Shown: positions 52,467 to 60,613 of the stretch, piece by piece
How the letters are laid out: each line of letters opens with the position of its first letter
Position numbering within the stretch: position 1 is the first letter of the stretch
DNA from: UBA8337 sp965221415
GTDB taxonomy: Bacteria; Pseudomonadota; Alphaproteobacteria; RS24
Direction: 5' to 3'
Assembly (NCBI GenBank): GCA_965221415.1
Contig: OZ244887.1
Span: 1,426,001-1,490,000, forward strand
DNA length: 64,000 nucleotides
Program-made: the position numbers and the translations under genes
Notes under the pieces: generated by a model
The model's input: only the letters and a program-made list of their open reading frames with translations
The model's database searches: none
What the model was told of the DNA's origin: nothing

Positions 52467-53990
52467 CTATTCGGCAGCTTTTGCAGCAACATGCGGCGCG
52501 TGCCATCGCAGCATCGGCTGACGCGCGGCCAGTGTTTCATCAAGACGACGACGCGGTGCCAATTCGGGCGCATTTTTAAACCGCGCCACCTCGCCCGCTT
52601 TTGCCCCGCGCACCAAATCGCGCATCGTCGCGATAAACTGGTCGAGCGATGCTTTGCTCTCGGTTTCCGTCGGCTCGATAAGCATCGCGCCATGCACAAC
52701 CAAAGGAAAATACATGGTCATCGGGTGATAGCCCTCATCAATCATCGCTTTGGCAAAATCCAACGTATCAATCCCCGTATCTTTCAAGAAACTGTCATCA
52801 AATAGAGCCTCATGCATACACGGCGTATCATCAAACGGCGCGCTCATCACATCGCGCAGATTCGCCAGAACATAATTAGCGTTCAGCACCGCGTCTTCCG
52901 CCACTTGCTTTAGCCCATCCGCCCCATGGCTCATCATATAAGACAGCGCACGGACATACATGCCCATTTGCCCATGAAAAGCGACCATGCGACCAAACGG
53001 GCTATCTTGCGCGTCATCCATATTTTCGACCAACTGCAAGCCATCCGCACCCACGACCACAAAAGGCAATGGCGCAAACGGTGCAAGGCGCTCAGACAAA
53101 ACCGTCGGCCCCGCGCCCGGCCCTCCGCCGCCATGCGGGGTTGAAAATGTCTTGTGCAGATTAATATGCATCGCATCGACACCCAAATCGCCCGGCCGCA
53201 CCCGCCCGACAATGGCGTTGAAATTCGCCCCATCGCAATAAAAATAACCGCCCGCATCGTGCAGCGCATCGGCAATCTCGATAATATCGCGCTCAAAAAG
53301 CCCGCATGTGTTCGGATTGGTCAGCATAATGGCCGCGACATCATCGCCCAGCTTGTTCTTAAAAGCGGCAAGGTCGACGCGCCCGTCCGCACTGGCAGGA
53401 ATCTCATCCACCTTAAAGCCCAGCAAAGCCGCCGTTGCAGGATTAGTGCCATGCGCAGATTCTGGCACTAACACACGCGTGCGCGTCGCCAACTCGCCCT
53501 TCGCCTCAATGGCTGCGCGAATCGCCATCATGCCGCATAGCTCGCCATGCGCGCCCGCTTTCGGCGACAGCGCCACGCTCGGCATATGGGTGAGCGTTTT
53601 CAGCCAATGCGCTAACTCATCCATCAGCTGCAACGCCCCTTGCACCGTTTGCTGAGGCTGTAGCGGGTGAATATCGCTAAACCCCGACAGTCGCGCCATC
53701 TTTTCGTTGAGTCGCGGATTATGCTTCATCGTACACGAGCCAAGCGGGTAAAGCCCCGCATCAATCGAGTGGTTTTTTTGACTAAGGCGCACAAAATGGC
53801 GCATCGCTTCTGGTTCGGACAAAGCAGGCAAATCGATATCGCCCTCTCCCGCGCAATCGCCAAGCAGCATATCCGTTTGCGGCACGTCCTCTAAATCAAC
53901 CCCGCAATTATCATAAGCCCCGATTTCGAAAATCAACGGTTCTTCAAGCTGTAAGCCGCGATGACCACTAAATGTTTGTTTCTCACTCAT
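52467..53990 (-). CDS. gcvPB: Glycine dehydrogenase (decarboxylating) subunit 2
   Basis: A 507-aa PLP subunit of the split P-protein of the glycine cleavage system. The Schiff-base Lys lies in DAMHINLHKTFSTPHGGGGPGAGP near residue 275; other motifs are SCTMKHNPRLNEK, ESAHGTNPATAALLGF and NPNTCGLFERDI. It pairs with gcvPA upstream (4-bp overlap). Together they decarboxylate glycine and load the aminomethyl group on GcvH lipoate. A split P-protein is less common in alphaproteobacteria than a fused one. Confidence 0.97.
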   Translation of the reverse strand: MSEKQTFSGHRGLQLEEPLIFEIGAYDNCGVDLEDVPQTDMLLGDCAGEGDIDLPALSEPEAMRHFVRLSQKNHSIDAGLYPLGSCTMKHNPRLNEKMARLSGFSDIHPLQPQQTVQGALQLMDELAHWLKTLTHMPSVALSPKAGAHGELCGMMAIRAAIEAKGELATRTRVLVPESAHGTNPATAALLGFKVDEIPASADGRVDLAAFKNKLGDDVAAIMLTNPNTCGLFERDIIEIADALHDAGGYFYCDGANFNAIVGRVRPGDLGVDAMHINLHKTFSTPHGGGGPGAGPTVLSERLAPFAPLPFVVVGADGLQLVENMDDAQDSPFGRMVAFHGQMGMYVRALSYMMSHGADGLKQVAEDAVLNANYVLANLRDVMSAPFDDTPCMHEALFDDSFLKDTGIDTLDFAKAMIDEGYHPMTMYFPLVVHGAMLIEPTETESKASLDQFIATMRDLVRGAKAGEVARFKNAPELAPRRRLDETLAARQPMLRWHAPHVAAKAAE

Positions 53991-55330
53991 GCCAGCACCT
54001 CTTTCATGGCGGCGGCGTAAGCCGCGATATCATTTTCTGTATTGGTTTCGGTGGCCGCGACCACCACCACATCATCTAGTCCTGCATCGGGTGCCAAGCG
54101 CGACACTGGCACACCGCCCAGCACGCCCTTGTCGGCCAATGCGTCGATGACATCATTGGCATTTTCTGGCACGCGAATAGAAAACTCGTTGAAGAAAGCT
54201 GGTGTCAGCACCTCAACGCCCGACTGTGCGCCCAAAGCTTGCGCCAATTGCACGGCACGCGCATGATTGAGTTTTGCCATATGACGCAGCCCTTTGCCGC
54301 CAAGCAGGGTCATATGCGCCGTGAAAGCCAGCGAACACAGTCCCGAATTGGTACAGATATTCGACGTGGCCTTATCGCGGCGAATATGTTGCTCGCGGGT
54401 CGAAAGCGTCAGCACAAAGCCGCGTTGGCCATCGGCATCGACGGTTTCGCCGCATAAGCGACCGGGCATTTGGCGCAGATATTTATCCCGCGCCGCGAAC
54501 AATCCCACATAAGGCCCGCCAAAGTTTAGCCCATTGCCAATTGATTGGCCTTCTCCTGCGACAATATCCGCGCCCATATCGCCGGGTCGCTTGAGCAGAC
54601 CCAATGAGACAATCTCAGGCACTACCGCAATCAACAGACACCCCTTTTTCTGAACCGCAGCCGCCAATGTGCTAAAATCGGCGACATTGCCAAAGAAATC
54701 AGGGTTCTGCACCACAACGCAGCTTGTCTCATCATCAATCAGCGCCAGTAAATCTTCATCGCCTGTGACTTGTGTCTCGGCTTGCGCTATCGCAAAGCCC
54801 CCCATTGTCGAGACATTATCGATAACCGCCGTGTAATGCGGATGCAGCCGACCCGATAGCACGGCGCGGCTTTTGCGCGTTACACGATGCGCCATCAAAA
54901 CGGCTTCGGCGGTTGCGGTCGAGCCATCATACATCGAGGCATTGGCCACCGACATGCCCGTCAGTTCGCTGACTTGCGTCTGGAACTCGAACAAATATTG
55001 CAATGTGCCTTGGGTAATCTCTGGTTGATAGGGCGTGTAGCTGGTCAGGAATTCTGAGCGTTGAATAATATGGTCAACGCTGGCCGGCACGTGATGCTTA
55101 TACGCCCCCGCACCGCAAAAAAACGGCACTGCACTAGCGGGGACATTTTTCGCCGCCATCGCAGAAAGCGCGCGCTCAACCTGCATTTCGCTTTGGTGCG
55201 GCGGCAAATCGACAGTGCCATCTTGCCGCGCCGCTATCGGCACATCGACAAATAAATCATCCACCGCGCCGACGCCAATTTGGTTCAGCATCACCTGACG
55301 GTCTGTATCGGTTAAAGGTAAATAGCGCAT
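53987..55330 (-). CDS. gcvPA: Glycine dehydrogenase (decarboxylating) subunit 1
   Basis: A 447-aa subunit homologous to the N-terminal half of fused GcvP. Visible: MRYLPLTDTDRQVMLNQIGV, FCGAGAYKHHVPASVDHIIQRSEFLTSYTPYQPEITQGTLQ part, MSVANASMYDGSTATAEAV, and FTAHMTLLGGKGLRHMA. The gene follows gcvH by 21 nt and overlaps gcvPB by 4 bp, so subunits are made together. Its PLP-site Lys is absent, as expected for this subunit. Confidence 0.97.
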   Translation of the reverse strand: MRYLPLTDTDRQVMLNQIGVGAVDDLFVDVPIAARQDGTVDLPPHQSEMQVERALSAMAAKNVPASAVPFFCGAGAYKHHVPASVDHIIQRSEFLTSYTPYQPEITQGTLQYLFEFQTQVSELTGMSVANASMYDGSTATAEAVLMAHRVTRKSRAVLSGRLHPHYTAVIDNVSTMGGFAIAQAETQVTGDEDLLALIDDETSCVVVQNPDFFGNVADFSTLAAAVQKKGCLLIAVVPEIVSLGLLKRPGDMGADIVAGEGQSIGNGLNFGGPYVGLFAARDKYLRQMPGRLCGETVDADGQRGFVLTLSTREQHIRRDKATSNICTNSGLCSLAFTAHMTLLGGKGLRHMAKLNHARAVQLAQALGAQSGVEVLTPAFFNEFSIRVPENANDVIDALADKGVLGGVPVSRLAPDAGLDDVVVVAATETNTENDIAAYAAAMKEVLA

Positions 55331-55351
55331 CTTATCAACTCCTTGCTCTCG

Positions 55352-55726
55352 TTAAGCCAAATCTTCGATGAACGCCTGATAGGCAGCCTCATCCATCAAC
55401 GCGTCCAACTCGCCCGCATCGGCCAATTTAAGTTTGAAAAACCAACCCGCATTATCAGCATCTTTATTGACCAGTTCAGGGGTCGCCTCCAACGCCGCAT
55501 TGCCTTCAATAATTTCGCCAGAAACCGGCGCGTAGACTTCCGACGCTGCCTTCACGCTCTCGACCACCGCTGCATCATCGCCCTTGCCAACGTGGCGACC
55601 CGCCTCTGGCACTTCGACGAAAACCACATCGCCTAATTGTGTTTGCGCATAATCGGTAATGCCGATGGTAGCAACGTCGCCCTCCACCAAAACCCATTCA
55701 TGGTCAGTCGTGTATTTTTTGCTCAT
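55352..55726 (-). CDS. gcvH: Glycine cleavage system H protein
   Basis: A 124-aa lipoyl carrier. The lipoyl Lys lies in AAVVESVKAASEVYAPVSGE around residue 60; the N-terminus KKYTTDHEWVLVEGDVATIGIT and the C-terminal NAGWFFKLKLAD are typical. The ATG at 55726 follows GGGG-TGAAGACT; a longer open frame upstream lies inside gcvT. It starts 5 nt after the gcvT stop. Receives lipoate from LipA/LipB, which are not in the window. Confidence 0.97.
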   Translation of the reverse strand: MSKKYTTDHEWVLVEGDVATIGITDYAQTQLGDVVFVEVPEAGRHVGKGDDAAVVESVKAASEVYAPVSGEIIEGNAALEATPELVNKDADNAGWFFKLKLADAGELDALMDEAAYQAFIEDLA

Positions 55727-55731
55727 AGTCT

Positions 55732-56844
55732 TCACCCCTTTAGATAATTTTGCGGCACAAATGGCAGTGCAGCGACTTGCGCTGGCATCGCTTTGCCACG
55801 AATAATGAGTTGCACTTCCGTTTGCGGTGCGGCACATGGCGCGGTGACATATCCCATGGCAATCGGTGCGCCAAAACTCGGCCCAAAGCCACCACTCGTC
55901 ACAGTGCCAACGCACACGCCGTCCATATTTTGAATCTCAGTGCCTTCGCGCGCTGGCGCACGACCCGCAGGCAAAATGCCGACCCGCTTTTTCTCGACAC
56001 CATCGCAAATATGCGCGTTCAGCACATCCGCACCCGGAAAATTAGCTTCTTCACGCCGACGCTTCGGCACTGACCACACCAAATCGGCCTCGGCCAATGT
56101 CGTGGTCGCGTCCATGTCATGGCCATAAAGACACAACCCCGCCTCTAAGCGTAAACTGTCGCGCGCGCCCAGACCTATCGCTTCGACATCGTCATGCGCC
56201 AATAAAACCCGCGCCAAAGCCTCCGCCTTGTCGTGCGCGATGGAAATCTCAAAGCCATCCTCGCCAGTATAACCACAGCGCGAAACCAACACATCCGCGC
56301 CCTCCCACTGACACCACGCGCTTTGCATGAACACCAAATCGGCACATTCTGGTATCCATGCCGCCAACACATTCTGGCTCGACGGGCCTTGCAATGCCAA
56401 CAAAGCACGGTCGGCAATTTCAAGCGTCGCGCGCGCCCCTAATTGCGCTTCGATATGAGCAAAATCATCGTCCTTACACGCCGCATTGACGACCAACCAA
56501 AGTGCATCGTCAAACCGCGTGACCATCAAATCATCCAATATGCCGCCGCGCTCATTGGTCAATTGCGTATAGCGCATATGACCCTGCTTCAGCGTCGCAA
56601 TGCCCCCCGGCACAAGCGTTTCAAACAAATCTGCCGCATCGCCTTGATGCGCCACGAGTTTGGCCTGCCCCATATGCGACACATCAAACAAGCCCGCCTT
56701 GGCGCGCGTGTGCAAATGCTCTTTCAGCACGCCGAGGGGGTATTGCACGGGCATTTCGTAACCAGCAAACGGCACCATTTTCGCGCCCCATTCGAGGTGC
56801 AAATCATATAGCGACGTGCGCTTTAATTTTGCTTGTGCGTTCAC
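55732..56844 (-). CDS. gcvT: Aminomethyltransferase (glycine cleavage T protein)
   Basis: A 370-aa enzyme that moves the methylene group from aminomethyl-GcvH to tetrahydrofolate, releasing ammonia. Visible: LHLEWGAKMVPFAGYEMPVQY at the N-terminus, LFDVSHMGQ, and DLMVTRFDDALWLVVNA, RCGYTGEDGFEIS. All fit GcvT; the YgfZ-specific KGC motif is absent. It is the first gene after the glycine riboswitch. A strong leader of 240 nt precedes it. Confidence 0.96.
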   Translation of the reverse strand: MNAQAKLKRTSLYDLHLEWGAKMVPFAGYEMPVQYPLGVLKEHLHTRAKAGLFDVSHMGQAKLVAHQGDAADLFETLVPGGIATLKQGHMRYTQLTNERGGILDDLMVTRFDDALWLVVNAACKDDDFAHIEAQLGARATLEIADRALLALQGPSSQNVLAAWIPECADLVFMQSAWCQWEGADVLVSRCGYTGEDGFEISIAHDKAEALARVLLAHDDVEAIGLGARDSLRLEAGLCLYGHDMDATTTLAEADLVWSVPKRRREEANFPGADVLNAHICDGVEKKRVGILPAGRAPAREGTEIQNMDGVCVGTVTSGGFGPSFGAPIAMGYVTAPCAAPQTEVQLIIRGKAMPAQVAALPFVPQNYLKG

Positions 56845-56894
56845 TTAAAAGCTCGCGACTCCGAAAGTTCGCTTTGGCCTATTCCAAAGCTCAC

Positions 56895-57086
56895 CCTCCT
56901 CTGTCGCTTGAACCTGAGAGATTTAAAGCGCTGTTTTCGCGCCCTTACCCCGTCGGTGAGGCCACATAAACGCGGCCTGCTTTCCAGAGTGTCATCGCTT
57001 CACGGTCCTTTTGCCTGAGAGTTTCCGAGGGCGGTTGCTCCTTCGGCCCTGCCTAAATCAAGTGAGGCAGTGTCTCCCGTGAAGGT
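56895..57086 (-). promoter_or_regulatory. Tandem glycine riboswitch controlling gcvT
   Basis: On the minus strand two aptamers occur in series. The first has a perfect 8-bp P1 (CTTCACGG at 57084-57077 with CCGTGAAG at 57005-56998) and core parts GGCCGAAGGAGCAA and AAACTCTCAGGCAAAAGGAC. The second begins GACACTCTGGAAAGC and has CACCGACGGGGTAA and AATCTCTCAGGTTCAAG, closing with CAGAGG. These are the conserved pieces of the glycine (gcvT) riboswitch. Glycine binding normally turns on gcv expression. The expression platform between 56894 and the gcvT start was not resolved. Confidence 0.95.
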
Positions 57087-57100
57087 CTTCTGTCTGTTTA

Positions 57101-57128
57101 TTTGTAGAGCAGAGTCGCCCAGAGTCAA
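57101..57128 (-). promoter_or_regulatory. Predicted gcv operon promoter with two GANTC sites
   Basis: TTGACT (57128-57123), 16-bp spacer, TACAAA (57106-57101) on the minus strand place the transcript start a few bases before the first riboswitch stem. GANTC sites occur at 57122-57126, overlapping the -35, and 57112-57116 in the spacer. The rest of the gap to the next gene (57129-57204) is AT-rich with nothing else recognised. Confidence 0.6.
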
Positions 57129-57204
57129 TAAGCCGTAAATGATGGTAGTAAGTCATTTTGGAATTATCTATAGCACATAATCCAAACAATGTTATTTTGT
57201 GTAC

Positions 57205-57426
57205 ATGAAGCACAAACCCAAACGACCAGCGGATATTAACAGGAAAGCAAAATCCATAGTAGACATTGCTACGGGTGAGGTTAATGAAATCTATACAAAA
57301 AAAGAAGAGCGCGCTCGTGCCGCTGGAAAGATAGGTGGACCAGCGAGGGCTAAAGCTTTGCCACCCGAAAAGCGTTCGGAAATAGCTAGACTTGCCGCAC
57401 AAGCTAGGTGGAGGGAAGTAGACTAA
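57205..57426 (+). CDS. Small basic protein with GG-AR-RW motif, unknown function
   Basis: A 73-aa lysine/arginine-rich protein. Its second half, GKIGGPARAKALPPEKRSEI followed by ARLAAQARW, belongs to a short helical motif seen in many small bacterial and phage proteins of unknown role, possibly nucleic-acid binding. ATG at 57205 is preferred to the GTG two codons earlier. Base use is more AT-rich than the core genes. Its stop TAA overlaps the stop of the convergent 163-aa gene. First gene of the accessory insert. Confidence 0.6.
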   Translation: MKHKPKRPADINRKAKSIVDIATGEVNEIYTKKEERARAAGKIGGPARAKALPPEKRSEIARLAAQARWREVD

Positions 57427-57914
57427 GCCACGTCTTCATCGTCACCCTCGATTCCGTGAGCGATTTTTAGTTCTTCAACATCTTCTTCAAAATCCAAGAC
57501 TATCTGGATAGGCTCTTCTTCTGAATGGTGATCATTATAGTGGTCAATTTTCATTTGAAGTGCAAAGCAGTCTTGAACGATTGATCTGCGTTCTTGTTGG
57601 ACATTTTTCTCAACGTGTGCGCGGTCTGCAATATCAATGTCAGCCCACTCGAAAAGTGTTGCTCCCTTTTTTGTCACCCTGACGGGAATGATTGCGCGGT
57701 ACTCACGACCCTTTTTATCCGTTCTCTTTTGCTCTCTTAGGGCTTGCGCTAAATCATTTGCAAGGCTTTGGGTAATATCAACAGGCCTTGGTTTCCATAG
57801 GCCCTTTTTAATTGCCCAAGTTGCAACCGTCGCCAAGTCAACGGGGTCTGAAGAGACTTCTTTTTGATAAGCCTTCCAAATTCCGTTTCTTAATTGCTCT
57901 TTGTAATTCGCCAT
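57423..57914 (-). CDS. Hypothetical protein next to an XRE-ImmA gene
   Basis: A 163-aa protein I do not recognise. The N-terminal half (ANYKEQLRNGIWKAYQ, DLATVATWAIKKGLWKPRPVD) looks helical, reminiscent of a winged or helix-turn region. The middle (EYRAIIPVRVTKKGATLFEWADID) is beta-like. The C-terminus is very acidic (EEEPIQIVLDFEEDVEEL ... GDDEDVA). GGAG precedes the ATG. It follows the XRE-ImmA gene by 11 nt, so the two are probably one operon. A toxin/effector role beside a metalloprotease regulator is conceivable but unsupported. Confidence 0.65.
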   Translation of the reverse strand: MANYKEQLRNGIWKAYQKEVSSDPVDLATVATWAIKKGLWKPRPVDITQSLANDLAQALREQKRTDKKGREYRAIIPVRVTKKGATLFEWADIDIADRAHVEKNVQQERRSIVQDCFALQMKIDHYNDHHSEEEPIQIVLDFEEDVEELKIAHGIEGDDEDVA

Positions 57915-57925
57915 TTTGCAAACTC

Positions 57926-59047
57926 CTATTTGACATTCACAGGAATGATGTCTCCCCAACCGTCAACCATCATTGCACCAGAAATTATTTCTCTTACTGG
58001 CGTCAAGTGCCGACGTAAGAAATTATATTCTCCCATACGCCTGTGTAATTGCCCAACGACTAAGCCTGGGTGAGTGCCCACACGTTTCGCGAAAGCGACC
58101 ACTTCACGGTCTGCAAAGAATGGTTTCTTGCGTAAAAAGAAAGAGTCCATTTTTTTCGCAGGAACACAAAATTCTGATGCGTCCTGGTTTGCAATTCTCT
58201 CTTCTTCAACATCGCTTTCTTCTCCAGTGAGGTCATCATCTATCATAACGTCCTTTTTGCCATGACCATGTAAGACATGTGATAGCTCGTGACGTAAAAC
58301 GAACCAAAAATTATCAATGCGATTATGTCGCAATGACATACCTACAACAGGCTTTTTATTATCAACCCAAAAACAAACTCCATCAATGAGCCCACTGGAT
58401 AGCCCTTCAACAATTACAAAGCGGACACCTGCTTCTGATAATATGCGAGGAACTTTGCAGATGTATTCAGGCTTTTCTCTAAGCCAGTCCAACTCCTCAA
58501 TAGCGTCTCGAAGTTTTTTGATTGAATAGTCTGGAACAACCATTTCTTCTGCGATGCTTTTTACCCTAAACAGCCATGCAAGCTGTTCTGGTGGTATTCG
58601 TTTATAATCGGTTTTTTTTGCAGTATGAGAAAGGTGAGGAACTTCGCTTAAGGAACTAACACCGAAGAAACTACAGACTTGATCTTCAACACTAGGGACT
58701 GCATTTAGGGCTTTGTCAGGCTCTATAATCCAGCCGCGTTTTATCATTTCACGAATTGGATAATGTGAAACGATTTTTGATCGTGCGGCCACCGCGGGAG
58801 ATATCGATCCAGAATTTTTTAAATCCCATAGCGCCTGCACCTTTACAAAATCTTCAGCAGAAATACCAAGTGCTGCTGAAAGTAGTTTAGCCATATTTGT
58901 GCTGATGCCTCTTTTACCCTTTACAATTTGATTGATTGTAGCAGGAGTTGCATCAATGGTATAAGCTAGCTCCGATTGTGAGAAGCCTTTTTTCGTCATT
59001 ACTGACGCTAAAAAATCCCCTGGCGATATTTCCGAATCATTGTTCAT
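57926..59047 (-). CDS. XRE-ImmA/IrrE family regulator-protease
   Basis: A 373-aa two-domain protein. Residues 10-70 form a Cro/C1-type helix-turn-helix (FSQSELAYTIDATPATINQIVKGKRGI). The C-terminal part has zinc-metallopeptidase motif RHELSHVLHGHG (HExxH at 253-257) followed by an acidic stretch EEERIANQDASEF with a possible third ligand. Such proteins regulate mobile elements or serve in toxin-antitoxin modules, cleaving a partner repressor. Lower GC and codon use unlike the flanking genes point to transfer. It leads the operon with the 163-aa unknown gene. Confidence 0.88.
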   Translation of the reverse strand: MNNDSEISPGDFLASVMTKKGFSQSELAYTIDATPATINQIVKGKRGISTNMAKLLSAALGISAEDFVKVQALWDLKNSGSISPAVAARSKIVSHYPIREMIKRGWIIEPDKALNAVPSVEDQVCSFFGVSSLSEVPHLSHTAKKTDYKRIPPEQLAWLFRVKSIAEEMVVPDYSIKKLRDAIEELDWLREKPEYICKVPRILSEAGVRFVIVEGLSSGLIDGVCFWVDNKKPVVGMSLRHNRIDNFWFVLRHELSHVLHGHGKKDVMIDDDLTGEESDVEEERIANQDASEFCVPAKKMDSFFLRKKPFFADREVVAFAKRVGTHPGLVVGQLHRRMGEYNFLRRHLTPVREIISGAMMVDGWGDIIPVNVK

Positions 59048-59051
59048 TTTG

Positions 59052-59118
59052 ACAATTTAGTAGCCTCAATGAAAATGTCAATTATCATTTTTCGCAAAAT
59101 GTTAAAATGACTAAAATG
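59052..59118 (-). promoter_or_regulatory. Predicted promoter/operator of the XRE-ImmA operon
   Basis: Read on the minus strand, TTGACA and TAAATT with a 16-bp spacer form a good promoter, and an imperfect inverted repeat (TTGACATTTT against AAATTGTCAA) brackets the -10, as for an autoregulating XRE protein. On the plus strand three AAAATG repeats (59096-59101, 59104-59109, 59113-59118) follow at 8-9 bp spacing. Confidence 0.45.
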
Positions 59119-59153
59119 CTTGACTACTTGAACTAGTCAGTTATAAACTACCT

Positions 59154-59981
59154 GTGAATAGATTAGATACAAAAGAACGAGCTAAAATCCTTCAAATGCT
59201 TTGTGATGGCATGGCTATTCACGCTGTTGCTCGCATTACAGGCAGGAGCAAGAACACCATCACAAAGTTGGTGGTGGATGCTGGACGCATCACTAGCAAT
59301 TATCAGGACAAGATTTTGTGTAACCTAAACAGTCACCGCATACAGGTGGATGAAATCTGGTCGTTTGGCTACACCAAACAGAAGAATGTTCCAAAGGCCA
59401 CAAGAACACTGGATAGAGCCATTAATATATGGACATGGACAGCCATTGATACTGACAGCAAATTGGTCATATCATGGCTTGTCGGTGGACGTGATAGCGA
59501 ATACGCAATGGCATTTATGGATGATTTGATACCTCGGCTTGCAACCAAAGTGCAACTCGCCAATGACGGACATAAAACCTATTTGGAAGCCGTAGAGGGG
59601 GCATTTGATGCAGACGTGGATTATGCCCAGTTGGTGAAACTATATGACAAAACGAAAGTACTAGAAAGCAGTTCCAATATATCAGATGTCAGCACATCCT
59701 ATGTCAAACGACAAAGCCTTACAACGCGGATGCACATGCGCCGTTTTACTCGCCTGACGAACGGATTCTCAAAGAAAATAGAAAAACACGCTCATGCAGT
59801 TGCCTTACATTTTATGTATTACAACTTTTGCCGCACACATAAAAACCTTCGTGTGTCGCCAGCCATGGAAGCAGGCGTAACAGACAAGTTGTGGGATATG
59901 ATGGATGTTGTCGCATTGATTGAGGTTGAAGAAGCAAAGAAACCGCGTGAACGTGGCCACTATACAAAACGAACTGCCTAA
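59154..59981 (+). mobile_element. IS1-family transposase gene (insertion sequence, ends not defined)
   Basis: A 275-aa single-frame transposase of the IS1 type. It has an N-terminal helix-turn-helix (MLCDGMAIHAVARITGRSKNTITKLV), then acidic residues in RIQVDEIWSFGYTK, WTAIDTDSKL and LANDGHKTYLEAVEG, and the late motif MRRFTRLTNGFSKKIEKH. It appears intact from a GTG start. No pair of terminal inverted repeats was found in the 106 bp before or 36 bp after it, so the element may be truncated at the left. A direct ACTACCTG occurs at 59147-59154 and 59997-60004. Confidence 0.88.
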
Positions 59982-60017
59982 ATTTCAAAATGACACACTA
60001 CCTGAATGATGCCTCCT

Positions 60018-60500
60018 CTATTCAAGACCGAGTTTTTTGCGATATCCCGCCCTATTATCGGCAAGCTGTTGCGCGGTTAGCACAAAGCCAACGACAAGGC
60101 GTGCTTTGCGCGTCTCGCCACCGCCCTCCCCATAGGTAATTCTGGGCAGTGTATAGTTAAAGTCATTTTCAGACGGGGTCGTCTTGAACTGGGTGCGCGC
60201 GATAATCGTCCCGTTTTGCGCGAGCGCGGCGACAAACATCGGCAATTCGATACCGCTCGCCGTGACCCGTCCCGATAGCGTGACTTGCGCCAATAACGCG
60301 CTTTCATCATGGTCGATAAAACAGTCGAGCTTTGCGCTCAGCAATTGCGCCTGCACATTATCGCGCGCCAGCTTATCAGCCGTCGCCAGAACATCCACCG
60401 CAGGGCATTGATCCTCAGCCAGCCTATCAACACCAGACGAGGCACACGCCGTCATCATCACGCCAATAACGGCAACAGCTAACAGGCGGCGGTTCAGCAT
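60018..60500 (-). CDS. Putative lipoprotein of unknown function
   Basis: A 160-aa protein with a lipoprotein signal: MLNRRLLAVAVIGVMMTAC, with the lipid-bearing Cys at residue 19. The mature part has a beta-rich middle (LLAQVTLSGRVTASGIELPMFVAAL) and no motif I know. It is divergent from ispH across a 113-bp gap that contains 17-bp repeats. Base composition returns to that of the core genes, so the accessory insert ends before it. Confidence 0.75.
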   Translation of the reverse strand: MLNRRLLAVAVIGVMMTACASSGVDRLAEDQCPAVDVLATADKLARDNVQAQLLSAKLDCFIDHDESALLAQVTLSGRVTASGIELPMFVAALAQNGTIIARTQFKTTPSENDFNYTLPRITYGEGGGETRKARLVVGFVLTAQQLADNRAGYRKKLGLE

Positions 60501-60516
60501 AATCTATCCTTTTGGT

Positions 60517-60561
60517 CAAAATTGCATGCGACCCAAAATTGCATGCGACATTGCGTGCGAC
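60517..60561. repeat. Tandem 17-bp repeats in the ispH/lipoprotein divergent region
   Basis: CAAAATTGCATGCGAC occurs exactly twice (60517-60532 and 60534-60549, period 17), followed by a third shorter copy ATTGCGTGCGAC (60550-60561, one mismatch). Each full copy carries the 6-bp palindrome GCATGC. Position between two divergent starts suggests binding sites for a regulator, or a replication-slippage product. Confidence 0.75.
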
Positions 60562-60613
60562 ATTATCTAAACTGATGCAGCAGAACAAGAGGCAAAGAGT
60601 ATAAGATACCAAT

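Noticed and set aside
52224..52805. A 193-codon plus-strand frame over rnhB/gcvPB
   Set aside because: Antisense to two well-supported genes; sequence has no recognisable domain.
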